Source: Candidatus Thorarchaeota archaeon
GTDB lineage: Archaea; Asgardarchaeota; Thorarchaeia; Thorarchaeales; Thorarchaeaceae
Assembly (NCBI GenBank): GCA_004524595.1
Contig: SDOA01000018.1
Coordinates: 1-45,174 of the forward strand
Direction: 5' to 3'
DNA length: 45,174 nt
Positions within the stretch are counted from its first letter, which is position 1; every line of letters begins with the position of its first letter. A program made the position numbers and the translations under genes. Shown in pieces: positions 7,734 through 17,164 of this stretch. The notes under the pieces are model-generated. The model was not told where the DNA came from and made no database searches. It saw only the letters and a list, made by a program, of their open reading frames with translations.

Positions 7734-8876
7734 ATGTCAAGTAATTTCCAAGAACTCAAATATTCCTTCTCTCTGGGAGCTAGACAGGTTTCTCAACGAT
7801 ATGCTCGAGATCTTGGTGCTTTGGTCACTCTTCTCGACATGCCAGAGAACCATTATATTGTGGATGCTGCAGAAAAAAGAATCTACTCAGCTCTTACCCA
7901 TAATGAGATTGACTTTCCAATAATGCGTGATGAAAAGGAAGTCTTGATTTATCCTACTGCACGGCTTATCGTCGAAGTGATAGGTAATCCCCGCTTACGT
8001 GCACTTCAGGCTGAAGCTGAATCAAAGGCTGTGAACAAGTATCTTGCAAATGAAGACGCACAATTTGTCCTCGATCTCTGTACTAGTGCTTTTGACTGGA
8101 CCGTTGAGTCCATGGGTGATGTACGTCAGAGAGCAAAACTCCCAATTAATTTAAGGCCCTTCGATTTCAAGATGCGCTTTGAAGACTTTCTTGAAGTTGC
8201 TCCAGATTTTCATGCTGATGAATGGAAACTCATCAATCGGTTTGTAGATCAAGGCTGGGTGTATGTTCGGAGAAAAGAACTCAATCGGTTAATCTCTGGA
8301 AAAGCAAGACGGATCATCCTTGAAGGAAAGTTGGACATTCCAAAACTACCCCGTCGTCTGACAGAATCTGTACAGCGTATCGAGGCAGAGGTGAAGACAA
8401 AAATTCGGCAGGCTGAACCCTTCAAGTTGACAGGTCAGGTTACTTCTGCATTTCCTCCATGCATTCAGAAGATGTACGATGACTCAGTAAGTGGACAGGT
8501 GAATCTTCCTCATGATGCACGGTTTGCTCTTGCTGCGTTTCTACTGAGAATTGGAATGAGCGAGGATGAAGTGAACAAGGTCTTTGGACATTCTCCTGAC
8601 AAAGACAACCGCCTGATTGAGTACCAAGTTGACCATATCGCCTCCAAACGATCAAGTCGAGCTGACACAGATTCGACTGGCTATACTCCCACTGGCTGTA
8701 AGAAGCTCCAAACGAACAATCTGTGTCCTGTTTATCTTGGGCTCACGTTTGACCCACTCTGTGAATATGTTCTAAATCCCCTGGCATTCTATACTACGAG
8801 GGCTTGGGAGATCTCAAAGGGTGTGACGAATCACTCTTGGTATGCCCAAAAGAAAGACAAGAAGCAGTCTTTCTAA
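7734..8876 (+). CDS. priL: DNA primase large subunit PriL
   Basis: A 380-residue regulatory subunit of archaeal/eukaryotic-type primase. It stabilises PriS and helps initiate RNA/DNA primers at replication. The helical N-terminal domain is followed by the conserved C-terminal iron-sulfur domain: the four cluster cysteines are in FPPCIQKM (Cys 243), YTPTGCKKL, TNNLCPVYL and FDPLCEYV. The HDARFALAAFLLRIGMS helix and FGHSPDKDNRLIEYQVDHI are typical of the family. The length is normal. The usual partner gene priS is not in this window. The gene overlaps the tail of the convergent glycosylase gene by 4 nt. Starts at 7710 and 7734 are possible; the Shine-Dalgarno site favours 7734. Confidence 0.95.
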   Translation: MSSNFQELKYSFSLGARQVSQRYARDLGALVTLLDMPENHYIVDAAEKRIYSALTHNEIDFPIMRDEKEVLIYPTARLIVEVIGNPRLRALQAEAESKAVNKYLANEDAQFVLDLCTSAFDWTVESMGDVRQRAKLPINLRPFDFKMRFEDFLEVAPDFHADEWKLINRFVDQGWVYVRRKELNRLISGKARRIILEGKLDIPKLPRRLTESVQRIEAEVKTKIRQAEPFKLTGQVTSAFPPCIQKMYDDSVSGQVNLPHDARFALAAFLLRIGMSEDEVNKVFGHSPDKDNRLIEYQVDHIASKRSSRADTDSTGYTPTGCKKLQTNNLCPVYLGLTFDPLCEYVLNPLAFYTTRAWEISKGVTNHSWYAQKKDKKQSF

Positions 8877-9718
8877 TTATTCGCTCTTTTTCCATCTAAT
8901 CTTGAGAAGTAGTAGAGATATTCTTGGGCATATCCTGCATACCTTCCAAAGTAGCTCCTCGCAGCCATGGATTTCTTTGCATATGACTTGCCATCCTTTA
9001 TGAAGATTTGAAAATGGTCTTTAATCACTCTCTCAATCCATAGGTCAATAGGAAATGCTTCGAGAAAACCCAGAGAGAATAGACAGACACAATCAGCGAC
9101 TTTATCCCCAACACCGTGTAACGACTTCAGGACCTTATGGGCATCAGTGTATTCCATATCTCTGAGTTCTCTCTCATCAACCAATCCTCTATTGATAACT
9201 TCAACTGACTGGTGGATGAAGTCTGACCTATACCCTGCGCCTAGGCATTCATAATCTCTGAGACATAGATCTGTGAGTTGTGCAACGGTTGGAAATCCAT
9301 GGAACACCCTTCCTCTGAATTCGTACTCTGGCCCATATTTGCTTCTGATATTACTCATGAGTGTATGAATTGCTGGAATGCCCTTCTGTGTTGAACTGAT
9401 GAATGAGATGAGGCATGGAAAGAATGGGTCCTGTATAATTCTGAGATTTGGTGCGAAGTTGATACTCTCCTGCATGATTCCCGGTCGTGAGATTTCTTCT
9501 TGAATCTCCGGCAACGCATCGTCAAGTCTAAAGAGTTTCTTAAGATTGACAGAGTGAGAAGATGTTTCATAGAATAGTCTATCCCCCCTCTGTTCGACAT
9601 AGACCACTTGCCCTAGGTCTGAGTTGAGATACCCTCTTCCCTCTCGTTTCCAAGTGAATGTCTGACCACATTCAACTGTATCGAAGAGGTCAAAACGGTC
9701 AACTCTGATACTTCTCAT
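8873..9718 (-). CDS. 8-oxoguanine DNA glycosylase, OGG1 type
   Basis: A base-excision repair enzyme of 281 residues that removes 8-oxoguanine from DNA and cuts the abasic site. It has the OGG N-terminal domain (FDTVECGQTFTWKREGRGY) and the helix-hairpin-helix with the catalytic lysine in LHGVGDKVADCVCL. The catalytic aspartate is in EAFPIDLWIERV. The order G-V-G-x-K-V-A-D-C is the OGG1 hallmark and sets it apart from the short archaeal AGOG. The frame is open back to 9853, but the ATG at 9718 has a GGAGG (9727-9731, minus strand) 8 nt upstream and coincides with the domain start, so I use it. It converges on priL. Confidence 0.9.
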   Translation of the reverse strand: MRSIRVDRFDLFDTVECGQTFTWKREGRGYLNSDLGQVVYVEQRGDRLFYETSSHSVNLKKLFRLDDALPEIQEEISRPGIMQESINFAPNLRIIQDPFFPCLISFISSTQKGIPAIHTLMSNIRSKYGPEYEFRGRVFHGFPTVAQLTDLCLRDYECLGAGYRSDFIHQSVEVINRGLVDERELRDMEYTDAHKVLKSLHGVGDKVADCVCLFSLGFLEAFPIDLWIERVIKDHFQIFIKDGKSYAKKSMAARSYFGRYAGYAQEYLYYFSRLDGKRANN

Positions 9719-9726
9719 CAAGTTTT

Positions 9727-9731
9727 CCTCC
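9727..9731 (-). promoter_or_regulatory. Shine-Dalgarno site deciding the glycosylase start
   Basis: GGAGG on the minus strand stands 8 nt before the ATG at 9718. It excludes the 45-residue N-terminal extension that the longest frame would add, which has no family similarity. Confidence 0.65.
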
Positions 9732-9898
9732 ACTTTTTGCATGATGAGTATTGTGTTAGGTACTTTGTTATCATTTGACAAGACTATTATCTGGAACCTT
9801 AGATTGATTAACTGCGGCTGTGATGATCTCCTTACTTGAGAGTATGAACACATGATCGACCTTAGGGGTATCTGAGCCGCACCAATGTCCGCATCTGC

Positions 9899-10396
9899 CT
9901 AGATATCCAATTCAGAGAGGTTAACAGCCTCCTCTTCGATGATTGTAATAAGTCTATCAATATCATGTGCCGGAACTATTAATACATCAAGACCTTGCTG
10001 ATTCTCAGTGACTCTCCATGCCACAACTGCCTTGACAGAAATGGGTAGAGTTTCTCTATCTATTTCTGAATCACCAATGCACCAGAACTTCGGAATATCC
10101 CTATGTTTCATTCCTTCGATGATAAGATACTCTGCGTCAATCCCCTGCAGGAGGTCTTGTAGAGGTCTGCACTCGCCATAATGAACAATCGAGCTCTCAG
10201 GTCCCAGAATGATGGTGGTCTTTGCTCCCGCCCGTCTATGCCTCCATGAATCTGTTCCTGTTTCCTCTTTCACATCATGTTTAGAACTCTTCACGGTTAT
10301 GATAGAAGACCCTCTAGCACAGAGCGTTCTCACTATTGCTTCCACAACAGTGGTCTTTCCGCTTCCTGAATATCCTGAGACTGCAAAGACTCGCAT
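9899..10396 (-). CDS. mobB: MobB, molybdopterin-guanine dinucleotide biosynthesis GTPase
   Basis: A P-loop GTPase of 165 residues that assists MobA in attaching GMP to molybdopterin to form the dinucleotide cofactor. The Walker A motif is VSGYSGSGKTTVVEAI. It is followed by TVKSSKHDV, the family's K-x-x-H-(H/D) switch, then a GTDSWRHRRAGA segment and a Walker B-like EYLIIEGMKHRDIPKF. I chose the ATG at 10396, right before the P-loop strand, over 10417. Its product implies molybdenum or tungsten enzymes elsewhere in the genome. The start region overlaps the long frame of the divergent ABC gene, which supports a later start for that gene. Confidence 0.9.
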   Translation of the reverse strand: MRVFAVSGYSGSGKTTVVEAIVRTLCARGSSIITVKSSKHDVKEETGTDSWRHRRAGAKTTIILGPESSIVHYGECRPLQDLLQGIDAEYLIIEGMKHRDIPKFWCIGDSEIDRETLPISVKAVVAWRVTENQQGLDVLIVPAHDIDRLITIIEEEAVNLSELDI

Positions 10397-10491
10397 ACTA
10401 TCCCACAATTGTCCCATTACCCATATGGTATTTTCGTTATCATCAATTATGGCCTGAGCAAAGTGCTCAATCCATCTCCCTTAAAACGGGG

Positions 10492-10498
10492 TTTTATA
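10492..10498 (+). promoter_or_regulatory. TATA box for the four-gene ABC operon
   Basis: TTTTATA, centred about 27 nt before the TTG at 10522. The spacing would fit a leaderless start at that codon. No other in-frame start codon is available between the divergent mobB gene and the first conserved residues of the ATPase. Confidence 0.5.
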
Positions 10499-10521
10499 CT
10501 GCGAAATCTGGTGAATCACCA

Positions 10522-11295
10522 TTGGCAGATGAAAGACAGCCAGCAGTAGAGTGTATCGATGTCCGAAGGGAATTCCAAGACGGCTCTCGTGTTATCAAAG
10601 TCCTGCAGGGGACAAACCTCACCGTATACCGAGGAGAATTTGTGGCGATTGTTGGTGCAAGCGGATCTGGAAAGACTACACTTCTCAATCTGATTGGTGG
10701 TCTTGACACACCTACCTCTGGAACGATTTTGATTGATGGAGAGAACATCACAAAACTCAATGATGACCAGATGTCCAAAGTACGCAGGCATAAGATTGGA
10801 GTCCTGTTCCAAGATCAGCATTTACTGCCAATTTTCACTGCTCTTGAAAATGTCGAGGTACCGATGCTCCTTGATGACATCCCTGCAGAAGAGCGCCAGA
10901 AACGGGCAGTGAAACTCCTACAGACTGTCTTTGTCGATCATCGTTCACATCACATGCCCCACGAATTATCTGGAGGGATGAGGTCCCGAGTGGCTCTTGC
11001 TAGAGCACTTGCAAATGACCCCGCCGTTTTACTTTGTGATGAGCCAACTGGAGATCTTGATCACAAGACTGGTGGTGAAATCATTCTGCTTATGAGAAAC
11101 CTTGCAAAGAATCAGAACCGCGCAGTGATAGCAGCGACACACGACCCTGAGACTGCTCGTATGGCTGATAGAATTTTACTTCTTCGTGACGGTGTTCTTG
11201 TTGACGAGCTTGTTGGAGAGTTCTTCAAGGCAAGCCGAGTTGATGTTGCAACAAAGAAGGTCTCTAAAGCCGTCAGCGAAGAAGAGTCCTTCTAG
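10522..11295 (+). CDS. ABC exporter ATPase, MacB/LolD type
   Basis: A 257-residue nucleotide-binding protein that powers an FtsX-type export or mechanotransmission complex. It shows Walker A GASGSGKTTLLN, the Q-loop in GVLFQDQHLLP, the ABC signature LSGGMRSRVALARAL, Walker B VLLCDEPTGDLD and the switch His in AATHDPE. In length and motifs it belongs to the MacB/LolD/FtsE group, which pairs with FtsX-fold permeases, as the next two genes are. The longest frame runs back to 10336 across the divergent mobB gene; I use TTG at 10522 because it follows a TATA box at 26 nt and precedes the domain by a few residues. The start remains uncertain. The stop overlaps the ribosome site of the next gene. 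Confidence 0.9.
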   Translation: MADERQPAVECIDVRREFQDGSRVIKVLQGTNLTVYRGEFVAIVGASGSGKTTLLNLIGGLDTPTSGTILIDGENITKLNDDQMSKVRRHKIGVLFQDQHLLPIFTALENVEVPMLLDDIPAEERQKRAVKLLQTVFVDHRSHHMPHELSGGMRSRVALARALANDPAVLLCDEPTGDLDHKTGGEIILLMRNLAKNQNRAVIAATHDPETARMADRILLLRDGVLVDELVGEFFKASRVDVATKKVSKAVSEEESF

Positions 11296-11306
11296 GAGTG
11301 ATTTAC

Positions 11307-14228
11307 GTGGCTGCGCCGAGGAAAACGACCAAACTCAAATCACAGGGGAACAATGCCTATGGACTATCCTACGCCCTGAGTTCGCTTCGTGCTAATCCAT
11401 TCAGGGCCATCAGTCTAGCTCTGACACTCAGCCTAGGAATTAGCCTTTTTGCCTCAACAATGGTCTGGGGCGATACAGGCGTTTTTGTTAGTATCTATGA
11501 ACACCTAGAGCAGAATACCTACCAACTTAATGTCAAAGCAAACCCGGATATATCAGACTCACTAGATCTGGCTGAACAGTATATGTTGCATGACCCTCTT
11601 GTAGAGAGTACATACCGACTGAATTCTACAGTGGGAATTATCTCAGGGTATACATCAAATGGTACGTATGTGAACACGTCGTTTCCAGATTCTAAGCAGT
11701 ATGACATCTATGGCTATATGTATACACAGGATATCAAAGACACTAGAGTCGTGTTTGTAGATAATGATTTTCTAGCCACCACAGAACGTGATTTCAATGT
11801 ACAGGGATCTTTCGAGCTCAATCCCGGAGAGGTTCTTGTTTCTAACTATTTCATTTACCTAGCTGAACATGTCTTTGACCTATTCTTGAAAATCAATGAT
11901 ACAATTGACATTGATATCCTTACTGGAGAAGTTGTAACACAACCCGCGCCTTTGGGGGATCTCGGTAGGGTTCGAGTGACATCTATGAAAATTGTTGGAA
12001 TTTATGATCCAAAGACGACCACCTCAATTATTGAACGAGCACTCCCGTCCATCCAACGAGCCAACTGGGTACAGGCTAGTAAGTATTACTACTCCGTTCT
12101 CGGGATACGTGATAGCATACTCCTGCTCAGAGATGTAATTACTCCCAATTCTGTTCACGAAAAGAGCTTTTTCCCTCAATCAACTCTAATACGGTTGTCT
12201 GCAGAAGGTCTTGCTACAGCTGGAACTGAAGAAATTGTACCGAACGTCTTCAGTCTTGCATTTCGTACTCAAGATCTCTACAACATCACATGGGATGGAG
12301 CTGATAAGATCTGGGCAATTCACAATGCTGTAGGGACCTATGTTTCTTCTCTCTCTCTCTCTATCCTAGCTCTTCCTGTCATTTTATTAGCGTTATTCTT
12401 CTCGGTCTTTGCAGCTGACACATTCATGGCTCCTCGGACAGTTGAAGTGGGAGTAATCCGGTCAAAGGGAGCTAGTTATTCACAGGTCTCTGCTATCTTT
12501 CTCTGGGAAACATTGATGATATCTGGGCTGGCAGTCTTAATGGGAATTATCTTCAGTGTCCTATTTGCTCCACTCATTCCAGCATCAATTAGTTTCATGG
12601 TCTTTGACTGGACTGTGTATGCTTACTACATAGCTAAGACCGTCGTAACCAGTAGTACGATTCTTCGAGCAATTGGGCTCACAGTTCTACCAAGTATGTT
12701 GTTCATTCTCTATCGCGCTCGAAAAGCTGCTCAAACTGAGATTGGATTGACCTTGATGGAAGTGACTGATGACCCAACTGAACAGGTCGAAAGTCATGGT
12801 TTTACGATTGGAGCCTCTATTGTCCTACTGATCATTGTGCTAATATTGATGGTCATCTTACCTAAGGGTCCAATATTCTTCTTGATGGAGCTCTCATTAG
12901 GAACTGCAGCATGGTTCTTTCTGGCATATAATGGTTCAAGAATTTCAAGAGTCGGCTTGGCAAAGATATCCCAAAGACTATCGTTTCTTCTCGGTCAGAA
13001 GAACCTCATTTCTGCTGGATATTTGAGAATGCGAAAAGGACGCATAATTCCACTCATGGTTGTTCTTGCTCTTACAATGTCAACAACAATTGCATTTGCA
13101 GTCCAATCAGAAAGCCTTAGAATCGACCTTGATCGTGAGGTCACTTATGCAGTAGGTGCGGATCTACGTATTGAATCCACATCAAAATTGCTAAACTTCA
13201 CAGAAACATTACAAAACGTTACAGGGATTGAGGAAATAACTCCCGTCCTTAGGACGTGGGCTCGAGTTGCTTCTAATGAAATAACGATAGAAGCACTGGA
13301 GGCGGACAAATACGCTTCGATAGGGAAGTTTGATAGTTCGAGTTTTCCAAATAATGAACCAATCGAAATACTTGAGGCTTTAGCTGCAGTTCCTAATGGG
13401 ATAATCATCAGTGAGTATCTTGCATCTTTCTTAAATAAGACTGCAGGCAATAGTATCATCCTTGAAATGCGTGGAGGGAGTACAACACAGTATGTGAACT
13501 TCACAGTTGTTGGAACCGTATACAGTGCTCCTGGATTTGGATATGCATCATCTGCAAGTATCCCTGGTTCTGCTCTTGGCGCTGGATTTGGTTTCCAAGC
13601 TGGGTATAGTGGATTTGCTCTTACAAATCTCGATTTTATCTCAGACCTACTTCAGGAAGAGCGAACTACTCTATTCCTGACAAATCTAGCTGAAGGCACA
13701 AACCACACCCAATTATTCTATGCTCTACAAACACTTCCGGGAGTTTATCCAACAACTCCTGAAGAGTTCGATCTGAAATCGCGTTCATTACAGACTGCTC
13801 TTTTCCTCAATACTGTTGAGGGACTGTTCTCTATTGGATTTGTGATGTCTCTCACACTTAGTATCTTTGCTCTTTCAATATCATTGGGTTCTGTTGTCCG
13901 TGAACGTCGTAAAGAGTATGCAATCATGCGAGCAATAGGAGGTTCTCAACGACAAATCGTAGTAATGGTATTCTCAGAATTTGCAGGAGTCGTCATCGCA
14001 TCACTATTACTAAGTATCGTTCTCGGAGCAGCATTTGGCTACATCATGGGTTTCATCCTAAATGGTATGTTACCGTTCTCTAGGATTCTCGCCGCAACAC
14101 TATCATTTCCGATACAATTCCTGTCTATTGTGCTGTTAATTGAAATACTGACCATGGTTATTGGAGCCTATCTTCCTGCTCGAGAGGCTGCAAGAACTGA
14201 GCCTGCTGTTGTACTTAGAAATATGTGA
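11307..14228 (+). CDS. Giant FtsX/MacB-type ABC permease (1)
   Basis: A 973-residue permease. An N-terminal transmembrane helix (about 35-55) is followed by a 290-residue extracellular domain, then a first FtsX domain (helices near 340-480 including the EVGVIRSKGASYSQV loop that touches the ATPase). After a pair of helices (about 500-545) comes a second extracellular domain of about 200 residues, then a second FtsX domain (helices near 845-970 with the matching EYAIMRAIGGSQRQI coupling loop). Two FtsX repeats in one chain make it about twice the length of MacB permeases. GTG at 11307 has AGGAG 8 nt upstream and is preferred over GTG at 11298. It is a paralogue of the next gene, and the pair likely form a heterodimer. 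Confidence 0.9.
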   Translation: MAAPRKTTKLKSQGNNAYGLSYALSSLRANPFRAISLALTLSLGISLFASTMVWGDTGVFVSIYEHLEQNTYQLNVKANPDISDSLDLAEQYMLHDPLVESTYRLNSTVGIISGYTSNGTYVNTSFPDSKQYDIYGYMYTQDIKDTRVVFVDNDFLATTERDFNVQGSFELNPGEVLVSNYFIYLAEHVFDLFLKINDTIDIDILTGEVVTQPAPLGDLGRVRVTSMKIVGIYDPKTTTSIIERALPSIQRANWVQASKYYYSVLGIRDSILLLRDVITPNSVHEKSFFPQSTLIRLSAEGLATAGTEEIVPNVFSLAFRTQDLYNITWDGADKIWAIHNAVGTYVSSLSLSILALPVILLALFFSVFAADTFMAPRTVEVGVIRSKGASYSQVSAIFLWETLMISGLAVLMGIIFSVLFAPLIPASISFMVFDWTVYAYYIAKTVVTSSTILRAIGLTVLPSMLFILYRARKAAQTEIGLTLMEVTDDPTEQVESHGFTIGASIVLLIIVLILMVILPKGPIFFLMELSLGTAAWFFLAYNGSRISRVGLAKISQRLSFLLGQKNLISAGYLRMRKGRIIPLMVVLALTMSTTIAFAVQSESLRIDLDREVTYAVGADLRIESTSKLLNFTETLQNVTGIEEITPVLRTWARVASNEITIEALEADKYASIGKFDSSSFPNNEPIEILEALAAVPNGIIISEYLASFLNKTAGNSIILEMRGGSTTQYVNFTVVGTVYSAPGFGYASSASIPGSALGAGFGFQAGYSGFALTNLDFISDLLQEERTTLFLTNLAEGTNHTQLFYALQTLPGVYPTTPEEFDLKSRSLQTALFLNTVEGLFSIGFVMSLTLSIFALSISLGSVVRERRKEYAIMRAIGGSQRQIVVMVFSEFAGVVIASLLLSIVLGAAFGYIMGFILNGMLPFSRILAATLSFPIQFLSIVLLIEILTMVIGAYLPAREAARTEPAVVLRNM

Positions 14229-14240
14229 GGTGAGAAAAAG

Positions 14241-17153
14241 ATGGCTAAAAAAACTCCCAAGAAAATGTTGAAGGGCAACCGACTCTGGCCCATTAATTAC
14301 GCGCTCACCTCTCTAACGAACTACAAGGTCCGTAACATTGGCATTGCTTTAATTCTGGCAATTAGCGTAGCCATCCCAACTACTGTATTTGCATGGACTG
14401 ATACTGGGACCCGATTGACTATTGAAGACTATTTCAATGATAATGCCTACCAATTCAGTGTCCAAAATATACCTGGCAATCTGGACTATTCACATCTCTT
14501 TACAGCTCAAGAACTACTTGACACACACCCCTATGTAAAATACATGCACATTACGCCTAGTACCGTTGGTATTCTTCGAGTGGATGGTATCACACCAGAA
14601 TGGGAGGCATATAGAATCGGTGCAACTAACTATGCATTTGGTATCAAGGACGGTCGTGTCATCTCAGTCACCCCCGAGATTCTAGATGTGTGGAAGTCAG
14701 AGCTAAGTTACGACGGTAATTTCACCCTTACTTCTGGAGAGATTATTGTTTCTAAACGGTTTAGAGACTCAGCCTTTGATGTTTCGAGCGGTCTAATTGA
14801 CATCCAGATTGGGACTGAGATTGGTATTGATGTTCTCCGTAACCGGTACGAACCTACGGGAGCACGTCCTTTCGACCCACTTCTGCTTGATAGACAGATT
14901 ATCCGAAATCTCACCGTAGTTGGTATCTATGATGTATTGAAACCATCAGTTGTTGCCATGTCTTATCCATCCGTCTATCGACCTAACTATGATATATTGG
15001 AACCTGCAACTGGAGTCCTAGGACTTACAGATGCCGTTTTAATCTTGGAGGATGATCTCGGAGAAGAAACTATTGAAAAGATCACAGCTAAAGGCTACTT
15101 CTCTCCAGTAGGGTTTGTGCGAGGTTCTGCTGAAGGTCTTATTACAGCAGGTCCTGCTTTGGCCGCAATACATATGCTATCGTTAAAGACCTACGTTGAA
15201 GAGAGTGACGACCAACTATCCGTAGTTGGTCTTGATAACATAGAAAAGCTCCAGACTCATATCTCTACGTATCTCGCAAGCCAAATCTTGATTGTTCTTG
15301 CAGTGCCTCTAATGGTCATGAGTCTGATGTTGACCATCTTCACCTCAGAAACCTCTGTATCACAAAAGAAAGGTGAAATCAGTGCTCTCAGAGCCAAAGG
15401 AGCCTCATTCAATCAGATATTTGCTGGATTTATCTGGGAGGCAATGATATTATCATTTCTAGGATTTGTAACGGGCATACTTCTTACCTATCTGATGTCC
15501 CCATTAATGGGGTCGTCAACGGGATTATTAACATTTGATAGTGTCAGGTATGACCGCTTCCTCTTCAGTCTTGTCATTCCTGGACAGGCTCTCGCTCTTG
15601 CTGGAGCAATAGCAATGTTCCTGCCAGCAGCTTATCTGGTTCATGTTTCCCGACGAATTGATGTGACCGAGATTGGTCAGCCTACATCACGGTCCACGTA
15701 CGAGATTCCTGAAGATGTTGATATCAAATTCTATGTTCTTGGTCTCGGACTTGTGCTTACTATTCTGGTTGTAGTTCCAGCATTAATCAATCCGACCAAT
15801 CAGACTGCGCTCTACCTGATTCTTCTCTCTACAATCATGCTCTTTGCAGCATCCTATCTCGGTTCACGAGCTATGCGGTTGGCTACTGCAAACGCATCCG
15901 AGAAAGTGAGCCGAATCATGGGTGAGAAGAAGCTCTATCTTACCCAGAGTCTTCGAAGACGGAAAGGTCAATTCATTCCTCTTTTAGTCATTCTCACACT
16001 AACATTGACAACTACAACCATGATGTTGATTCAGACAGCGAGCTTTGAAGATACCCTAATCAATGAAGCAAGTTATGCAATGGGTGCAGATGTTAGAGTC
16101 TATACTTCACCCAAGATCCTAAATTGGAGTCAGGGTTTTACTAATAGTCAGGGTGTTGAAACTGCAACTCCCATTATTCAGACACTGTCGTATATTGACA
16201 ACGAGGCGTTCTATTTAGAAGGTCTGGATATAGCAGCTTATAGAGAGCTTGGGGTCTTCAAGCAATCAAGTTTTATCGGGATTAGTTCAGACACAGTGCT
16301 GACGCATCTTGAACAGACTGAAAATGGGATAATCATAAGCAAATACTATGCAACTCGATATAATGTCACAATCGGTGATACCCTCCAAGTACGGTCAACT
16401 GGTACATTTGGTCAGGTCTTTATCACTTTCGAGATTGTTGGTCTGATGCAAAGTGCTCCGGGTTTTGGGATGGCCTCGACTCGTGACCTTCAAGGTACGC
16501 CGTATGGTGCATATTTTGATTTTCAACCTGGGCGCGGCGGTTTTGCACTGGTGAACTCGGACTATCTTGCCAATGTAACTGGAATTACTCAAACCAGAAC
16601 TTTCCTCTTTGGGATCACCTCTCTTGAAGAGGCCAATGGATTTATTGAAGAATTGGAGAAACTTTCCTATACTACCATCTATACCCCTGAATCAATCGAG
16701 TTTGGACCCGATACAGTAACTGGTCTATTCCTTGCAGGTATTCAAGGTCTGACCATGATCAGTTATATTATGTGTGCGGCAATGGCGATTGCATCCATAG
16801 CTCTCTTCCTTGGTTCAGCAGTTCTCGAACGCGAACCTGAGTATGCTCTATTTCGAGCTATTGGAGCTACGAAACGACAAGTAGTCAGTCTTGTTTTTGG
16901 TGAGTTTGCAGGTAGTGTCTTAGCAGCTGTTGTTCTAAGCCTACTATTAGGAGTGGTATTTGGTTTCACGGCTATATTACTTACATTTGGCATCTCATCA
17001 ATATGGCCAATACTTGGAAAGATATTGACCTTTCCACTCTATGTGATGTTCATTACAATCACAATTGAATGTGTTGCGATGATAATAGCGTGTTTCTATC
17101 CAGCACGCAGAGCAGGTCGTACCAATCCTGCAGAAGTATTGAGAAATATGTGA
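14241..17153 (+). CDS. Giant FtsX/MacB-type ABC permease (2)
   Basis: A 970-residue paralogue of the preceding permease with the same plan: N-terminal helix, large extracellular domain, first FtsX domain (coupling loop EISALRAKGASFNQI), a central helix pair, second extracellular domain, and second FtsX domain (coupling loop EYALFRAIGATKRQV). Both proteins end with the same short motif, A-x-x-x-P-A-x-V-L-R-N-M, and share TNPAEVLRNM-like tails. GAGGTGA stands 7 nt before the ATG and overlaps the previous stop. The two permeases and two ATPases probably assemble as one asymmetric transporter that moves lipid-linked or lipoprotein-like cargo or transmits force across the membrane; the cargo is unknown. 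Confidence 0.9.
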   Translation: MAKKTPKKMLKGNRLWPINYALTSLTNYKVRNIGIALILAISVAIPTTVFAWTDTGTRLTIEDYFNDNAYQFSVQNIPGNLDYSHLFTAQELLDTHPYVKYMHITPSTVGILRVDGITPEWEAYRIGATNYAFGIKDGRVISVTPEILDVWKSELSYDGNFTLTSGEIIVSKRFRDSAFDVSSGLIDIQIGTEIGIDVLRNRYEPTGARPFDPLLLDRQIIRNLTVVGIYDVLKPSVVAMSYPSVYRPNYDILEPATGVLGLTDAVLILEDDLGEETIEKITAKGYFSPVGFVRGSAEGLITAGPALAAIHMLSLKTYVEESDDQLSVVGLDNIEKLQTHISTYLASQILIVLAVPLMVMSLMLTIFTSETSVSQKKGEISALRAKGASFNQIFAGFIWEAMILSFLGFVTGILLTYLMSPLMGSSTGLLTFDSVRYDRFLFSLVIPGQALALAGAIAMFLPAAYLVHVSRRIDVTEIGQPTSRSTYEIPEDVDIKFYVLGLGLVLTILVVVPALINPTNQTALYLILLSTIMLFAASYLGSRAMRLATANASEKVSRIMGEKKLYLTQSLRRRKGQFIPLLVILTLTLTTTTMMLIQTASFEDTLINEASYAMGADVRVYTSPKILNWSQGFTNSQGVETATPIIQTLSYIDNEAFYLEGLDIAAYRELGVFKQSSFIGISSDTVLTHLEQTENGIIISKYYATRYNVTIGDTLQVRSTGTFGQVFITFEIVGLMQSAPGFGMASTRDLQGTPYGAYFDFQPGRGGFALVNSDYLANVTGITQTRTFLFGITSLEEANGFIEELEKLSYTTIYTPESIEFGPDTVTGLFLAGIQGLTMISYIMCAAMAIASIALFLGSAVLEREPEYALFRAIGATKRQVVSLVFGEFAGSVLAAVVLSLLLGVVFGFTAILLTFGISSIWPILGKILTFPLYVMFITITIECVAMIIACFYPARRAGRTNPAEVLRNM

Positions 17154-17164
17154 GGTAGATAATA

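Noticed and set aside
9719..9853. 45-residue N-terminal extension of the glycosylase
   Set aside because: A Shine-Dalgarno site and the domain start both point to the ATG at 9718.
10336..10521. N-terminal extension of the first ABC ATPase
   Set aside because: It would overlap the divergent mobB gene, has no similarity to ABC proteins, and lies upstream of a TATA box at 10492.
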